A stretch of 64,000 nt of DNA from Salvator merianae (lineage: Eukaryota > Chordata > Lepidosauria > Squamata > Teiidae), in assembly GCA_003586115.2 (NCBI GenBank), contig QVOM02000021.1:9190248-9254247 (forward strand). Reading direction: 5' to 3'. The notes beneath the pieces were generated by a model, which was given only the letters and a program-made list of their open reading frames with translations, had not been told where the DNA came from and made no database searches. The translations under genes and the position numbers were made by a program. Shown one piece after another: positions 11,490-23,582 of this stretch. Position 1 is the stretch's first letter; each line of letters begins with the position of its first letter.

Positions 11490-11590
11490 CTCTTCCACTG
11501 CTTCTCAGCCTAACTACCTCACAGGGTTGTGAGAATAAAAATGAAGGGGAAGCCAATACCGTGGGTTGTTTGGAGCTCTTTGAAAGAAAA
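11490..11590 (+). mobile_element. Old MIR-like SINE fragment
   Basis: The phrases CTCAGCCTAACTACCTC and ACAGGGTTGTGAGAATAAAA, followed by TTTGGAGCTCTTTGAAAG, match the middle and 3' part of a dispersed amniote SINE. A longer related copy lies at 16085-16320. The 5' tRNA-like head is missing. Confidence 0.5.
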
Positions 11591-11828
11591 GTAAGACACA
11601 AACAAAGCAATTTTTTTTTTTTCAAAATTTTGTAAAATCACACAAGGAGTCAGGAAAAGGAAGTTATACAGGATCTATACATAGAAACTGAAAGGAGAAA
11701 CTGGCTTAAGCAACAGACTAATTTTGAGAAAACAAAATACAGTCAAAAAAATTGCCCCTGCACATAGGTTACCACAATGTATGTTTTCTGTACTTTTGAT
11801 AAATAACCAGGACTGAAGTCAACTTTGC

Positions 11829-11856
11829 TTTTTTTTTTTTTTTGGGGGGGGGGGGA
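11829..11856. repeat. Poly-T followed by poly-G run
   Basis: About 14 T residues followed by about 13 G residues: low-complexity DNA, liable to sequencing and length error. Confidence 0.85.
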
Positions 11857-13966
11857 GAGATGTTTCTAGTACTAAAGCGACAAGCTGTAACCCAGTTCAA
11901 AAACAGGCTTGATTTTCACAGTGGGAGGACAATAAACAACATACTTTGGTCATATGAAACAGATCTAATTGTGCCATTCCTTATTTATTTTTACCTTCAA
12001 CGTGACATACACCAACATTTTACAGTCTCATCTTCTGGTTATTTCAATAAATCAGATGTTTCACTTAAAAGGTTTAGCTCATTCTCATAATATTGAGACC
12101 AGGATAGGAATGGGAGTATTCCTAAGTGGTCTAAGAGCACAAGGACGTTGGACAATAGTGCCATACTTGTAGCACTACCAATACTATAATAGTTAGCAAC
12201 TGTAAAGTAATCAATAGTCAAGGATATCAAGTATATTATCTGCCTAGGTTATTAAAACGGTAACCCAATCTATGGCACATTCTCATTGAGTAAAATGTCC
12301 CTTCTTACTCCCTAACTCTCAAACTTGATTGAAATGCGAATTCCATTCATCCTCTGAACTAAAGTGCTACTATAGTGAAGTTCACTGCATTAAAAAAATG
12401 GCAACTGTTTTACAGGGGCAACAGAAGTGGTGTTCACCAGCATCATGCCCGATGTCTGGGTGTCAGATAAGAAAGAGAAGGAGGCATTTCCAGAGATGCT
12501 GAACTCCAGAAGCCCTGTTACCCAATATGCAATGCCTGATCTGTTAGTCTTCCATGACACTGTCCCACCATACCCAATGTCAGCTCAGTGCAATAAATGA
12601 GGCTCAGCCATCCTCCTACAAGTGAAACTGAGGATGTTGACAGAAAAGGCAGGGTGTCGTAGAAGCGTGAGGCTCTGTAGGTGATGAATCCCAGCTGTGA
12701 GCAGAGAAGACAGGATTGTAAGCCTTGAGATTTTTAGACCACTGTGAGGATGCTATAAGAGACCTGCAGCCAGGCCTCCCAGGAAATGCTCTAGCTGCAT
12801 GGGCCTTAGTGCTGGAGTGGTTCCCAGTGTGAAAACTGCACTGAATACTGCTCCAAGAGGAGACTATTTTAAGTGTTCCTTAAACTGATCCATGTAGATG
12901 GCTGGATCTGTCTAATGAGCACGCAGAGCCTGGGGCCATTTTCCTGAGCTCCTGGAAACAGCTCTGGAAATGGGCTATTTCTGCACACCCAGCAAAGTTA
13001 TCTCCAGCACTGAAGCCTTTGGAGTTGGGCATGACCAGGTGGAGAGGGCTGCCCCGATGAACTCTGCCAGCAACTGCTTTGGTCTTGGCCTGGACCAACT
13101 GATCTGGGCTAAGATAAGTCTTGGGATTGGGCACCAAGGCAAGTGGCATGGAAGCAGTCAAATGTCTTGTGAACAACTATTGCTTGCTTCTCCACCTCAA
13201 ATTCTTGTGTGTTCTGGCCTTCAGTTTGTTCCTTGACTTACAGCTTGGCAAGTCTATCCATCTGTTTTCATAACCTCAGCTCTGTGCATTTAGCCTCCCT
13301 GACTCAGCTTGGTTCTTGACTCTGGTTCCTATTCAATTCTAGGAAAGGAATACTTCTGTTGCTAAAGTCTGTTGAATACTCCATGTAAATAAACCAAGGC
13401 TCAACAACTGAATAAACGTTCAGAGCTTACTGTGCTTTCAAATGGCTATCATCTCTAAGGGACTGTTGGTTTCTGTGGCAACTTACAGTAGCTGTGATAA
13501 GTATATACAAATGTGTGTTCATCTATCAGCATTTTGTCCCTTCCCTATAGCCTATAAATCAAGCATGAGTTTCAATAACAGGCCCTCCATCATTCTGGGA
13601 TCCTCGTAAAGCCACACTAGCCACATAAAGACTGTACTCCCAAAGGTGAAAGGCTCTTTTTGCCAGTTTTGATGTGCCATTTTGCACATCTTTTGCAAAC
13701 ACATACATATAAGGTAGAGTAAAACAAAGCCACACATGTTTCAACCTAGCCCAAATGGAATTTCTTCATAGGGCATTGCAATCCTTAGCTCATCAAAAAT
13801 TATCATTTATATGAACTATATGTATACTTGCATATTGTTTGCAAAGGCCAATTCCACACAACTATATTTTTGTTGAAGATGCACCATTGTATGTTGTCTG
13901 TTTTATGCTATATCGATATTTGTGGAAATACATTTAACAATAGGAAAAAATATATAAAAATACATC

Positions 13967-14043
13967 CATACTATTGAAGTGACCAACCCTTTCATTTCAG
14001 AGTATTTTTTAACAATTTACAAATAGATCCTTTTGTAGCCCTT
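13967..14043. mobile_element. Half copy of the GGAAAGACAAC MITE
   Basis: It matches the right arm of 8263-8516: CATCCATACTATTGAAGTGA, then TTACAAATAGATCCTTTTG. The left arm is absent. L2 sequence begins about 100 bp further on. Confidence 0.65.
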
Positions 14044-14149
14044 ACTGTATACCCTTAGAAATATTTTTTTCAGGGACCTTTGGTTCATGTGCAGCTCTTT
14101 GGCAGCCATTACTTCCAACTCCTTTAGAAATAATTGGCAACTTTTACAT

Positions 14150-14836
14150 GCGATGTGCCCATTCTTTAGTGTTGTGTCTATACCTCCGGCTACAGCTGGT
14201 TCGCCAACTACGACCCCTTCTGGCCACAGCAATCCATGCTTTGGTAACTTCCAGATTGGATTACTATAATGCGCTTTACATGGGGCTGCCCCTGAAGACG
14301 GTTCAGAAGCTGCAACTGGTGCAGAATGCAGCAGCAAGACTGCTGACTGGAACAGCTGGCCGGATGCATACCATGCCGGTCTTAACAGAGTTGTACTGGC
14401 TGCCAATTCGCTACTGAGCCCAATTCAAGGTATTAACCTTAACCTATGAGGTCCTAAATGGCTTGGGCCCCAAATACCTAAAGGAGTGTCTTCTCCCATA
14501 TCAGCCCGCCCATGCCTTAAGATCTGCAGATGAGGCCCTCCTGGTTGTACCACGACCTTCAACAGCTAAAGGGGTGGGCACCCAGGATAGGGCCTTTTCA
14601 GTGGTGGCCCCCAGACTGTGGAACACTCTTCCTCCTGAGGTGCATCAAGCTTCCTCACTTTACATCTTTAGGAGAGACTCTTGCCTTTGGCTAAAGGTAC
14701 AGCTTTCCCTCTTTACTTTCAGACTTCTGTTTTATTGCGTGCCTTTCATAAGGTTGTTGTTGTTTTAATTGTTGCAACCTGCCCTGTGGGTATAGGGCGG
14801 GATAAAAATACAAACAAATAAATAAATAAATCTTAC
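14150..14836 (+). mobile_element. L2 LINE C-terminus and 3' tail
   Basis: Two partly overlapping frames encode L2 landmarks: the block HALVTSRLDYYNALYMGLP, then LQLVQNAAARLLTG, then RAFSVVAPRLWNTLP. The 3' UTR follows, with TGCCCTGTGGGTATAGGGC and an AATA-repeat tail at 14813-14834. Frame breaks (for example the stop after WLPIRY) show it is dead. It is 5'-truncated within the region after the reverse transcriptase core. Confidence 0.88.
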
Positions 14837-15848
14837 ATAGAAACACTTGCTCATAAATTACTAAAGAACATGAAGATGACTGAACATTTATGAAATAAGA
14901 TACTGAACTTTTTTGTAGTTATTCTATCACTATTTTAAAGAAAAGCATCAGACAACTGATGAAGCTAATTCTATTAGGTTCCACAAGGTATTTAAGTGAA
15001 TCTGCAAAGAGTATCTCATGGGTAAAAATCATGAGTAATTCTATCTCAACTTTTAAAAAAAATCTACTAATGTGTGGCTGATACAGAGACGAATCTCTCA
15101 TGCCACAGAACAACTTGACAGAACTTTCTCAGACAAGATTCTCAGGTTAAAGAGCCAATCCCAGATAATCTCTATAGGTCTGATCCTATTTTCACTCAAG
15201 TTAATGAGGGATTTAGCTGATGTCCTTTAAGAGAGTAAGATGGCAGCTTGCCCTTTCCTGAGCTGCACTAGACAAACAGAATATTCAAAGATAAAAACAT
15301 ATTTAGAAAAAAAAATTGTTGATTAAAGAGCTTCTGTGATTGCCATTTAGGAAACAGAAGCTGTTTAACATTTAGAAAAAAAACATCAGCATGTTATTTT
15401 AAAATCTCTCTTCATATGAACAAATCCTTCACATCAGATAAATAGCACAAGTATTTTAAAATGTTGTTTGGTTCTCTCATCTAAATATAATAAATCTACT
15501 TATGTATCATGGAGGAAACATCTGGAGGGAAAAACAGTTTTGTCAATATAACGTGTTCCCCTTTTCATGTCAGTAAGGCAAGCTGCACCAACATCTGCTG
15601 ACAAAAACATTCACGTTTTGCAGGTATCAGTACAATAAAGTGTGTGACCTTTCATCCAACAGTAAACCAAATACATTCCTGTTGTTAGATTTTTGGGAGG
15701 CGGAATGCAGGAGAAAAGGTGAGACGGTATCAGAAATCACCAAAAAAGGTGCCTTCAAATCCAGCTGCTTAAAAGTGTTCTGCAATATCGCAGATTATTT
15801 GAAATAAAAAATAAGCTGGAACATATACAACTAAATTCAATTCAGAGA
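14837..15848. other. Unassigned AT-rich DNA
   Basis: No gene or repeat family was recognised between the L2 tail and the GGAA microsatellite. Confidence 0.45.
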
Positions 15849-15891
15849 GAAGGAAGGAAGGAAGGAAGGAAGGAAGGAAGGAAGGAAGGAT
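15849..15891. repeat. (GGAA)n microsatellite
   Basis: About ten consecutive GGAA units. GGAA arrays can act as ETS-factor binding tracts, but nothing here shows that this one does. Confidence 0.95.
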
Positions 15892-16084
15892 AGTATTTAT
15901 ATTGAATTTGGAATTAGTTTTCTTCGATCAGGATTACAGTCACTTTTCTTGTGACTGCTGTAAAAATTGTTTCCAGGTGTTCAACTTTATTCAGATGAAA
16001 CTTCCATTCTGAAACAAACAAACAAAAAGTGGATGGACTATGTTATCAGTGATCTTTTATTATGGTTAAGCCCACAAATACATC

Positions 16085-16320
16085 CACAGTGTATTGGTAG
16101 CACAGTGGAATGGGACCATATCTTCCAAAGGTCAGAATTCAGTATAGTAGTTGAGCGCCAGGTTCAAATCTTAACTTGACCATGAAAGCTCACTGAGTGA
16201 CCTTGGTCAGTAACTGCTTCTCAGGTTAACCAACCTCATAGAGTTTTATGAAAATAAAATGGATGGAAGGAGAATCTTGAGTTCTTCAAAGAAAGATGGG
16301 ATGGAGTTGCCACAAATAAG
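16085..16320 (+). mobile_element. MIR-like tRNA-derived SINE
   Basis: A B-box-like GGTTCAAATCT lies at about 16160-16172. It is followed by the conserved order ...GCTCACTGAGTGACCTTGG, CTTCTCAGGTTAACC, ATAAAATGGA and TTCTTCAAAGAAAGATGGGAT. This is the layout of an old amniote SINE with a tRNA head and a conserved core, and it is diverged. Confidence 0.6.
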
Positions 16321-16692
16321 TCAATATATTTTCCTGTCCAAGCAGAAGTATTCTGAAGAATGTTAAGTCTTGTAGTTCTTAGCATTGACCAGAATCAAAG
16401 AGATAAGTGACTGCCAGAAAATTGGAAATTGCTACAAGGTAATTAAGGAGGGGGGGGGGAAGGTGAATAGTTGTATCGCACAATCTTAACAAACAATAAA
16501 TTCTGTGAAGCACTATTAGGACAAATTATGTACCTGGTTGCCAGCCCCGAGCAATCCTCAATGATATCAACATAGTTGGGATTTTGGGCAGCTTTATAAG
16601 GAACATTGGAAATGTTTAGGATTTCTCTCTGTTTTAAGCACTGAGCTGACTGAAAGTAACTCCTACATTTGTCTTCCTATTTGCCGTGCCTA
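16321..16692. other. Unassigned noncoding DNA
   Basis: Contains a short G run near 16450; otherwise nothing was recognised. Confidence 0.4.
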
Positions 16693-16990
16693 GGAGGCAC
16701 AGTGGCGCAGAAGGCTAAGGCACTGATCTTTCAATAGGAGGATCAGAGTTCAAGGCCCCTGTCTGCCGTGTAGAGGGGATGAGCGCCCTCTACTGGCCTC
16801 TAGCTCCAGCGAACCTAGCTGTTTGAAAGCAAGCAACTGCAAGCAGATAAATAGGGAGCATCACATTGTGTGATGCGGAAGATAGACAGATGTAAGCCTT
16901 CAGGCAAAAAATAACCTTGTAAGCCGCTTTGAGTCAGCTTCGGCCGAGAAAAGCGGGGTATAAAAATCAAGTTCTTCTTCTTCTTCTTCT
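16693..16990 (+). mobile_element. tRNA-derived SINE with L2-like tail
   Basis: An RNA polymerase III A box TGGCGCAGAAGG lies at 16703-16714, and an exact B-box match AGTTCAAGGCC (RGTTCRANNCC) at 16747-16757. The body is unrelated to other repeats here. The 3' end (TTGTAAGCCGCTTTGAGTC, then AGCGGGGTATAAA) resembles the 3' UTR of the L2 element ending at 42214, and the terminal repeat is (TTC)n. This is the usual design of a SINE mobilised by a LINE with a shared tail. It is not a functional tRNA, because no cloverleaf is maintained. Confidence 0.85.
16703..16757 (+). promoter_or_regulatory. Internal pol III promoter (A and B boxes) of the SINE
   Basis: The A box matches TRGCNNAGYNGG at 11 of 12 positions and the B box matches at all. 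The 32-bp spacing between them is normal for tRNA-type promoters. Confidence 0.75.
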
Positions 16991-17942
16991 ATCCAAGCTC
17001 ATTTTTAATGTTTAATTTAGAAGATTTGCATTAATAATGATTTGTTTTCCTGGCATTATTCTGCATACAGCTTTCATTTTTAATGTACACATGATCATAT
17101 TTCAGTTTGTTACATAAAATAAATGCTACTAGATGTAAACAAAAACCAAAAAAAATACACTCTGGGAACTCTTACTGAATTTGCACATCTTTACAAACTT
17201 CCACATCCTCTGCGACCACCATGATTGTTTTTTCCTTCCCCAGTTTGCCTCATCACAGCACCACAGTACCCTCCAGCAAAGTCTTTTTTGACAGCGTCGA
17301 TTTGCTGGAAACTTAGTTCTCAAATTAGTCTCATTAACTACTTTTTTTACTTGTGCATTAATTCAAAGGTTCAGCTTTTATGTGCTTTGGCAACTGAGTA
17401 GGTAAAGGCAGCTGTGACATTTAAAAGAAGAGGAAAGTAATGGTCAGACTAAGAATATTATAGCACAGAGTAAACACATTTGTGACGTTATTAAAAATAT
17501 AGGGTTTTTTTTTTAAAAAAAAATCCCCACTATGCAGAGTCCATGCACTTGAGAAATTCCAATCTGGGATGAATAGAGGCCCTTAAAATTAAATCTAGAT
17601 AGTTGAGTAAAAGAAAACAAATAGCGCTTGTTATTTATCACTGTGTTACTGAATATGCATTCTTCAGCATTTTTCTCTCCTAATGCACAAGAAGCCCACA
17701 GAAAGGTCAAGTCTCAGGACCGGATCATGCTAGAAAAAGCCCTCAATGATGCTCTCTATAAAAAAGCTTATGTAGGCTAATTATTAGCACTATTACTCAG
17801 GATTTGGAACAGATGACAAGATTTGAATTGACAAAAACTGCAAGTTAGTTTGCATTGATGGTGACACGTGAATAAATGTTTAAAAATCAAACAGCCAGCA
17901 TTTCTTAACTTTCCCTCTAGTGATGAAGTAATCATAATATAT
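16991..17942. other. Unassigned AT-rich DNA
   Basis: Nothing was recognised in this stretch. Confidence 0.45.
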
Positions 17943-18413
17943 AAAGCAAAGAAATAAAGCATAGGATACATTCTAGGCTTTTAAAATTAAAGTCTTATCC
18001 TAATGGCTATCAATGTGGCAATGAATTCCATAACTGTGTTTCTGACACTTGCAAATATCATTCTACATTCTAGTAGTTGAGGAGATAATAGTTACTCTTT
18101 AATAACCCTTTCTACAATGAGCTATAATACTTTTTATGAATGATTCATTTGATATTTGATATTCTGGAGTTTCATCTTTATCCCACAACCTCCAGATCAC
18201 TAGGTGAGTATAGACAAATGTTCTTTGTCCCTCCCCTATAAAAAAGAAGAAAGTAGCTCCCTTTCCCGTTTTTTGTATGTAGCCTATTAAAGACTTATCT
18301 TTTTACTCAGGCACTTCCTATGTGAATGTTTGGCCATTTCCCCACTTCGATGTGAGCTTCTCCAGAGGGACTGGATCAGCTGGAATGGTCTGCTGCCTGA
18401 TCCAGTTCTTCTG
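17943..18413. repeat. Source copy of a local 471-bp duplication
   Basis: It is colinear with 27668-28138 at a constant offset of 9725, without gaps. By eye only three differences were found, all in the last 180 bp. This copy is continuous at its right edge with the rest of the DNA element at 18332-18663, while the other copy stops inside it, so this is the likely source. No flanking direct repeat is visible here. Confidence 0.88.
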
Positions 18414-18663
18414 TCTTGGAACAAGTTCCCCAGACTCTGAAGTTCCAGGACAGGTGAATTTTTGCAGTATGTCACAAATGGCACATTTTCAGAACCTTTC
18501 TTGGAGCCCAGCAAAATGGTACTGTGCTCTGCTCGTCACTTGGGCTGATCCAACCATCTGTAATTTCTGGTGGCTAGACCAGTCCACTACTGGGATCAGA
18601 GACTTTAAAGTGGTCTCTGATTGGCTCAGTCTCTGGTTCCATTTTTCATGCTGGGGAATGGGT
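18332..18663. mobile_element. GGCCATTTCCCCAC-ended DNA element
   Basis: The left end GGCCATTTCCCCACTT is roughly inverted at the right as CTGGGGAATGGGTC. The interior (GGAATGGTC, GATCCAGTTCTTCTG, TTGGAACAAG) recalls the element at 23583-24247, so it probably belongs to the same loose family. It is non-coding and its boundaries are approximate. Confidence 0.55.
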
Positions 18664-19740
18664 CAGCTGTCAGCATTGTAAAGTGCTCCCTTAATTGAAC
18701 TTGTATGCACAACTATGCTTAAATCTAAAGATATGCAGCATGATATATATCACTGACAGAAAAAAATCCTTAATTTATTCCTGGTTCTGGCTAAAGTTTA
18801 AATGTTGTCATCACTAATTCATAGTCAGAATAATGTTTTTTCTGCATATCAGTTTCTCAAGCTGAAAAATACATAAGTGATGGATTGCTATAGCTCTCAG
18901 CTGTAGCAATAAATTTCTTACACAGAAGAAGACCCTTCATTCATTTATTTGCCCAGGAAATTGACTCATGTCTCTCTCTTGCTGCTCTTCAGCACAGCCT
19001 ACACTTGCTCCAATGCTGCTAGCCTCTAGTATTAACCAAGTAACATTGCAATTAATTTTTAGTAACATCCTCATAACAATCAGCTTCATCCAGGTACCAA
19101 TTATGACCTTATTTTCTTCAAGCAACAGACCTCCCCTAGGACTAATCTATCATCCAAGCTGCCACATTTAAGGACTGGCATCTCTGCAGCTATGATCACA
19201 TTAACCTCTCAAGCTTCCCCTTTGCAAGAAGATAGACTGAAAAGACTATCTTCAGTTTCTTCTGATATATTTCAAGCCATCCAAGGGTGGCCAGATAGTA
19301 TCACTAGTAAAACTATTAGTGAGCAAAACTTCATTCAAAAGTCTCATATAAGTGACATTGAAGTGGACTTCAGACTACATTATTTTATCGATAAATCTTT
19401 GCAAATCTAAATTTCTCGCTCAAGAACCGCAGGTAACTTCTATATAAGAGACAACTTCCACTGGCTATTCTCCTTCTCCCTGCAAACAATTTAATTCATC
19501 AGCAATTAAGTCAACAAATAAATCTGGAGAACTGCTGGAGGCCTGTGGGTTTAGAGACCACTTCAGGTAACCATTCTGCCTCTTCAAGCCATCTGTTTCA
19601 CTTATCAATAGACATCTGACTTCACATCCCCCTCTGAGGCAGTAAGTTACTCACTAGAGTAAAACATGTCATCTTCAACTCCCTGGGGATTGGGAAAGTT
19701 GAGATATCACCCTCCCCGGAAGAGGAGGTATAATCTTTGT
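18664..19740. other. Unassigned noncoding DNA
   Basis: No cellular exon was recognised. The part from about 18960 to 19740 is less AT-rich and may be decayed upstream L2 sequence leading into the endonuclease fragment, but no motif proves it. Confidence 0.4.
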
Positions 19741-20160
19741 CAGCAATGGGAGGCAGACGATGAAAATATTGTCTGAGTGATGCTACATACTGGGGAAAGG
19801 CCAGGATATATCTGTTTCTCTGTTGATGGGCAGAGGGAGGACTGGTGGTGGTAGGAATAGCTATAAAGTCACGAGAAGGAGGGACAATACATGAAGGCTA
19901 TTTCTTTGGGGGTCTTTAACTTTCATGTCGAGGACAATAAGGCCTTCATGATTTCCATGGGGCTGTCTCAGTCCATCACCATTCCTATTTGCATTGCAGG
20001 ACATGCTTTCAACTTGGTTTTCAACTCTGGGAGGGTGGAGTGGGCTCCATTCATAGGTAGGCTCACAGTTAGCCCACTGCCATGGATAGTTCACTTTCTG
20101 ATTAAATTTCAGCTCTTGGCAAATTCCCCTCATTGCAGGGTCAGTGGATCTACTGCCATG

Positions 20161-20282
20161 CAGCGGCGGCCCGTGCCTTTAAGGGCGGGTGTTCGCGCGA
20201 GTGCCATGGCTGTTTGCGGGGCCTCCGTAGTGACACAGTGGTCTCTAAACCACTGCTGTGTGAAAGGCATGGGTCGCCGCTG
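20161..20282. mobile_element. CAGCGG-ended hAT MITE, 122 bp
   Basis: The ends are CAGCGGCGGCCCGTGCCTTT and AAAGGCATGGGTCGCCGCTG. The exact 8-bp target duplication CTGCCATG lies at 20153-20160 and 20283-20290. It contains the family signature TTTAAGGGCGGGTGTTCGC and is nested in an L2 relic. Confidence 0.92.
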
Positions 20283-20454
20283 CTGCCATGGTCCATTCTG
20301 GATGAGCATCCTGAATGCTCTTGAGGAGTTTTCAGCTGGCATGGATGGTGCTCCCTCCAAACTTCTGTTCTATTTTGATGGTTTTTATTATACTGTTTTA
20401 TATGTTCATTGTTTACCTCCCTGAGACTTTGATGTAGGGTGGTATAAAAAAATC

Positions 20455-20477
20455 AATACAATACAATACAATACAAT
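20455..20477. repeat. (ATACA)n tail repeat
   Basis: Four to five copies of a pentanucleotide at the end of the L2 fragment, the expected place for a LINE tail repeat. Confidence 0.8.
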
Positions 20478-20478
20478 T

Positions 20479-23400
20479 TTTGATCCCAGTACTAAAGTTT
20501 GAGAATGATAACAGCAAGAGATGTAACAAGAGCAAATGTTGGCTATCATACAAATCAGAGATCCAAAATAATGGATTATACTAAACTTATAACTTAATGT
20601 AATTATAATAAAGTCATCACATATAAATTAATCATAATGGTGCAAGAAGTGCTGCTCACCTGCTTGCCATTCATCATACGACTTTATATGATGTTCAGTT
20701 AACAGCTAAGCAGCTGTGCAGCTTTCTGTATGAACTGCATGGGCAATAATATGGGGCAGACTTGTCAGAGAAGAATTATGGGTCTGCCGCTGGGAGAATC
20801 AAATTTAAGGGCTATGTTACGGTCCACAGTAGATTTATCTTGGGAAATACAGTACAGAGTCCTAACCCTGCAGATAACTTTAAGCGAGACACAGCAAATT
20901 CTCTCATAACATTAATCTCCTCTGCACATTAATCTCCTATATTACTACTATATTATAAAGGGTTTCTTACATCAGCATTGTATGGCAAGTTCTATTTTTC
21001 TTTTATAAATTCAAGTTTGTACAAGTAAACCATATCATTTACTGGTTAACCTACCCAAAGCCAAAATTGCAGTCATTTCTAAAGCAACTATAATTCTAAA
21101 CTAGAATGTTCAAAAGAATGTTGCAAAGGATGTTTAGCCTGCTATACTACAACCCCCAAAGAGCACAATATAAATGATACAATTTATTACTAAATACTAC
21201 TGGCACATTTTATTCCAAAATTCTGTCTCTAAACAGCTTTGACATATTTAAACTTAGCTCTTCTAAATTCCATTTAAATCTAAAATCATTTATAACAAAA
21301 ACCTTAAAGATGTGGGATAGAAATATTTCCGTTTTTTAAAATGTATTTTTCAATATAATTATAGTAGTAAAGTGAATAGAAACAACGTTAGTCAGATCTG
21401 AAACCTTTAGGGCTGTGATTAAACATTTCAGGTGATTAAGAAACAAGCAGATTTACATGATAAATCTAAGCGTAATTATTCTGAGTCTGCTAAAATTGGG
21501 CTGCGCATGAAAATTTCAGTTCTTTCAAAAAAAAAATAAATCAACAACTGAGATAAAGGATATGCTACTTATCAAGCTATGTTTTAAAAATATTTGTAAA
21601 TGCTCTAGTAAAAATAATTTCCAACTAAAACTTGGAATGCATCATTACAAAGTATTAAGACTGCAGTCTTAAATAAACTCATCTGGGATATGTCACAAGA
21701 CCTGTTGAACTCAAAACATGTAAAATATGTGTAAGTCATACTGAACTCAACAAACCTATCACTGAGCATATAGAAAATAACCTGTTAAGTGTGTTCCTAC
21801 TGACTGTCCAGTAATGAAATATCACTGTTCTCAAACTTTCACTCATTAGCCAAATAGAGGAGCTATTCATATAACATGCAAAATTAACATTACACTTTCA
21901 ATCAAATAAGATTGCAAATCAAACTCACTCTCTTTAGGACAAAAAGAAAAAAAAAAAAGCATTTCCTGGAAACCCCCATGACTAGCTACATTCAGACAGC
22001 AGCAATGTGCAGAATGAAGGTGTCTGTCTCGCTGCTGTGGAATTCCCCTGTCCTTGGACACAAGCCAAAAAGACTAAGCATATTTCAGAAACACTATAGG
22101 ACCTTTGTCGGAGTTGACTTTGGGGACCAAGAGTTTAGACAACAGAATAAGGATGTATTTTAATGTTTTTCTTTTATCTGGTTTTACAGATTCCATTGCA
22201 TGTATGACGTGTAATCTTTGAGAAAGGATACAATATTCATTTTTAAAAGGGAGACGGTTGTTGTCTGGCCATTTTCATATTTAAATGAAAAAAAATAAAC
22301 TTATAGGATTATAGATACTTAAAACAAGCCAGGCCCTTTCCAAAAATAAAAGTAATGGCAATATAGCACTACTGATGCACAAACTGCTGCTATTATTAAA
22401 TACTTAAATTGTAAAACAAATGCCCTCTTTTATTCCTAGCTATTACAATACGTTAATTCCTCAAATTTCAGTCTTCAAACTGATTTCACGGTAATTCATC
22501 ACGGACACAAGATTTTAAACAAGATACACATGCAAAAGGGTTTATGGCCAGCTGCACTGCAGACATCTGTGCCCCTTCACAAAGGAGGAGGAGACCAAAA
22601 AGTCCAATATATCTGTAAATGATATTAAGTAAAGGTTTAAGGGGGACACCGTGGTATTGAGTTATGATTTTTTTTTGGCATGGATTTATTTACTGCATAG
22701 TTCTAACCCTACCTACTAAGCAGCTAAGTCTCTTATGTTCAATGATGAAAAGTGAGAACAGGATTCTATTAACCAGTTGTAAACATTTTGCAGGGCAGGA
22801 ACAGACAAACTAAAAGTACTATTTTACAAGATACTCCCAGCTGAAAATCAACTCACTGATTGCAATGTAAGCTGGTAATCGCTCACACCAATTAAATCCA
22901 TTCAATAAATTTTAATTAGCAGTTTATTCCAAAATAAGAATAGTTAAGTACCATGATACATAGCATGCCATTTGAAGTTAAATAAGAGATCCTTAAGGAG
23001 ATAATAGGTTTTATTTTTGTCTTAATTTCAAAAGAACATACAGGATAGGCTCTGGTGGATTCAGTAGAAGCTGCAACCGCATTCATATCACAATCACAAT
23101 ATCAACAGAAAGCTTTTTTAATGACAAGGGTGAAACAACTGCAGATTCCATCCATCAATCTTCCTGGTACTATGAAAAATTACCAGCAGATGGAGTTAGA
23201 CAACAGTTAGAGAAGCTCACTAGAAAAGGGAGGCGGAAACAAAAACTTTTAAAAAATATACTGTAATACGGTATTAAATATGTGCCAAGTGAACTGAAAT
23301 TTTTAGCCCCTTAGTATATTATTTTAGTTAAGATGCTTATCTTGCCAAATTGTCAAAATATGTTAGCAGCTGACAAGATATAAATCTGCAATCTAAATAT

Positions 23401-23582
23401 AACTTTCGATGTCTTCTTCTCCCCCATCATTGCCTGCAGTTTCAGAAAAAAACGCCATAGGTAATCAACAAATAGAATAAAATTTCACTGAAGCAACCAA
23501 TTTCATACCAATACTTTGACACTGAAGCTCTTTAGTTCTTCAAAGTAACTGGTAACACAAGCCTCTTTTTAACAGACACAAA
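20479..23582. other. Repeat-poor 3.1-kb stretch
   Basis: AT-rich DNA in which no transposon ends, LINE motifs or exons were recognised. As presumed PIK3R1 intron 2 it is one of the longer stretches free of visible transposons, so conserved noncoding elements could sit here. Confidence 0.45.

Larger units (their letters stand above)
10331..13966. other. Unassigned noncoding block
   Basis: No cellular exon was recognised. A piece of an old SINE is marked separately at 11490-11590. The part at 12410-13440 is more GC-rich than its surroundings and ends in AATAAACCAAGG-type sequence, so it may be an old retroelement, but no diagnostic motif was found. Confidence 0.4.
19741..20478 (+). mobile_element. 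L2 LINE endonuclease fragment joined to its 3' tail
   Basis: The frame starting at 19891 reads GVFNFHVEDNKAF, then MGLSQSIT, then GHAFNLVF and IVHFLIKFQ. These are decayed forms of the L2 AP-endonuclease C-terminal blocks GDFNxHVDD, GLxQ, GHTLDLV and DHxxVxF. Catalytic positions are mutated (Asp to Val in GDFN, Asp to Val before HFL). After the MITE at 20161-20282 the sequence passes quickly to an L2-like 3' UTR (CTCCCTGAGACTTTGATGT), so the reverse transcriptase is deleted. It ends in ATACA repeats. Confidence 0.75.

Noticed and set aside
16693..16770. A tRNA gene
   Set aside because: A and B boxes are present but the cloverleaf is not, and the sequence continues into a SINE body and tail.
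19891..20424. A 177-codon frame as a cellular gene
   Set aside because: Its first part is L2 endonuclease and its second part crosses a MITE with target duplication; it is a chance read-through.
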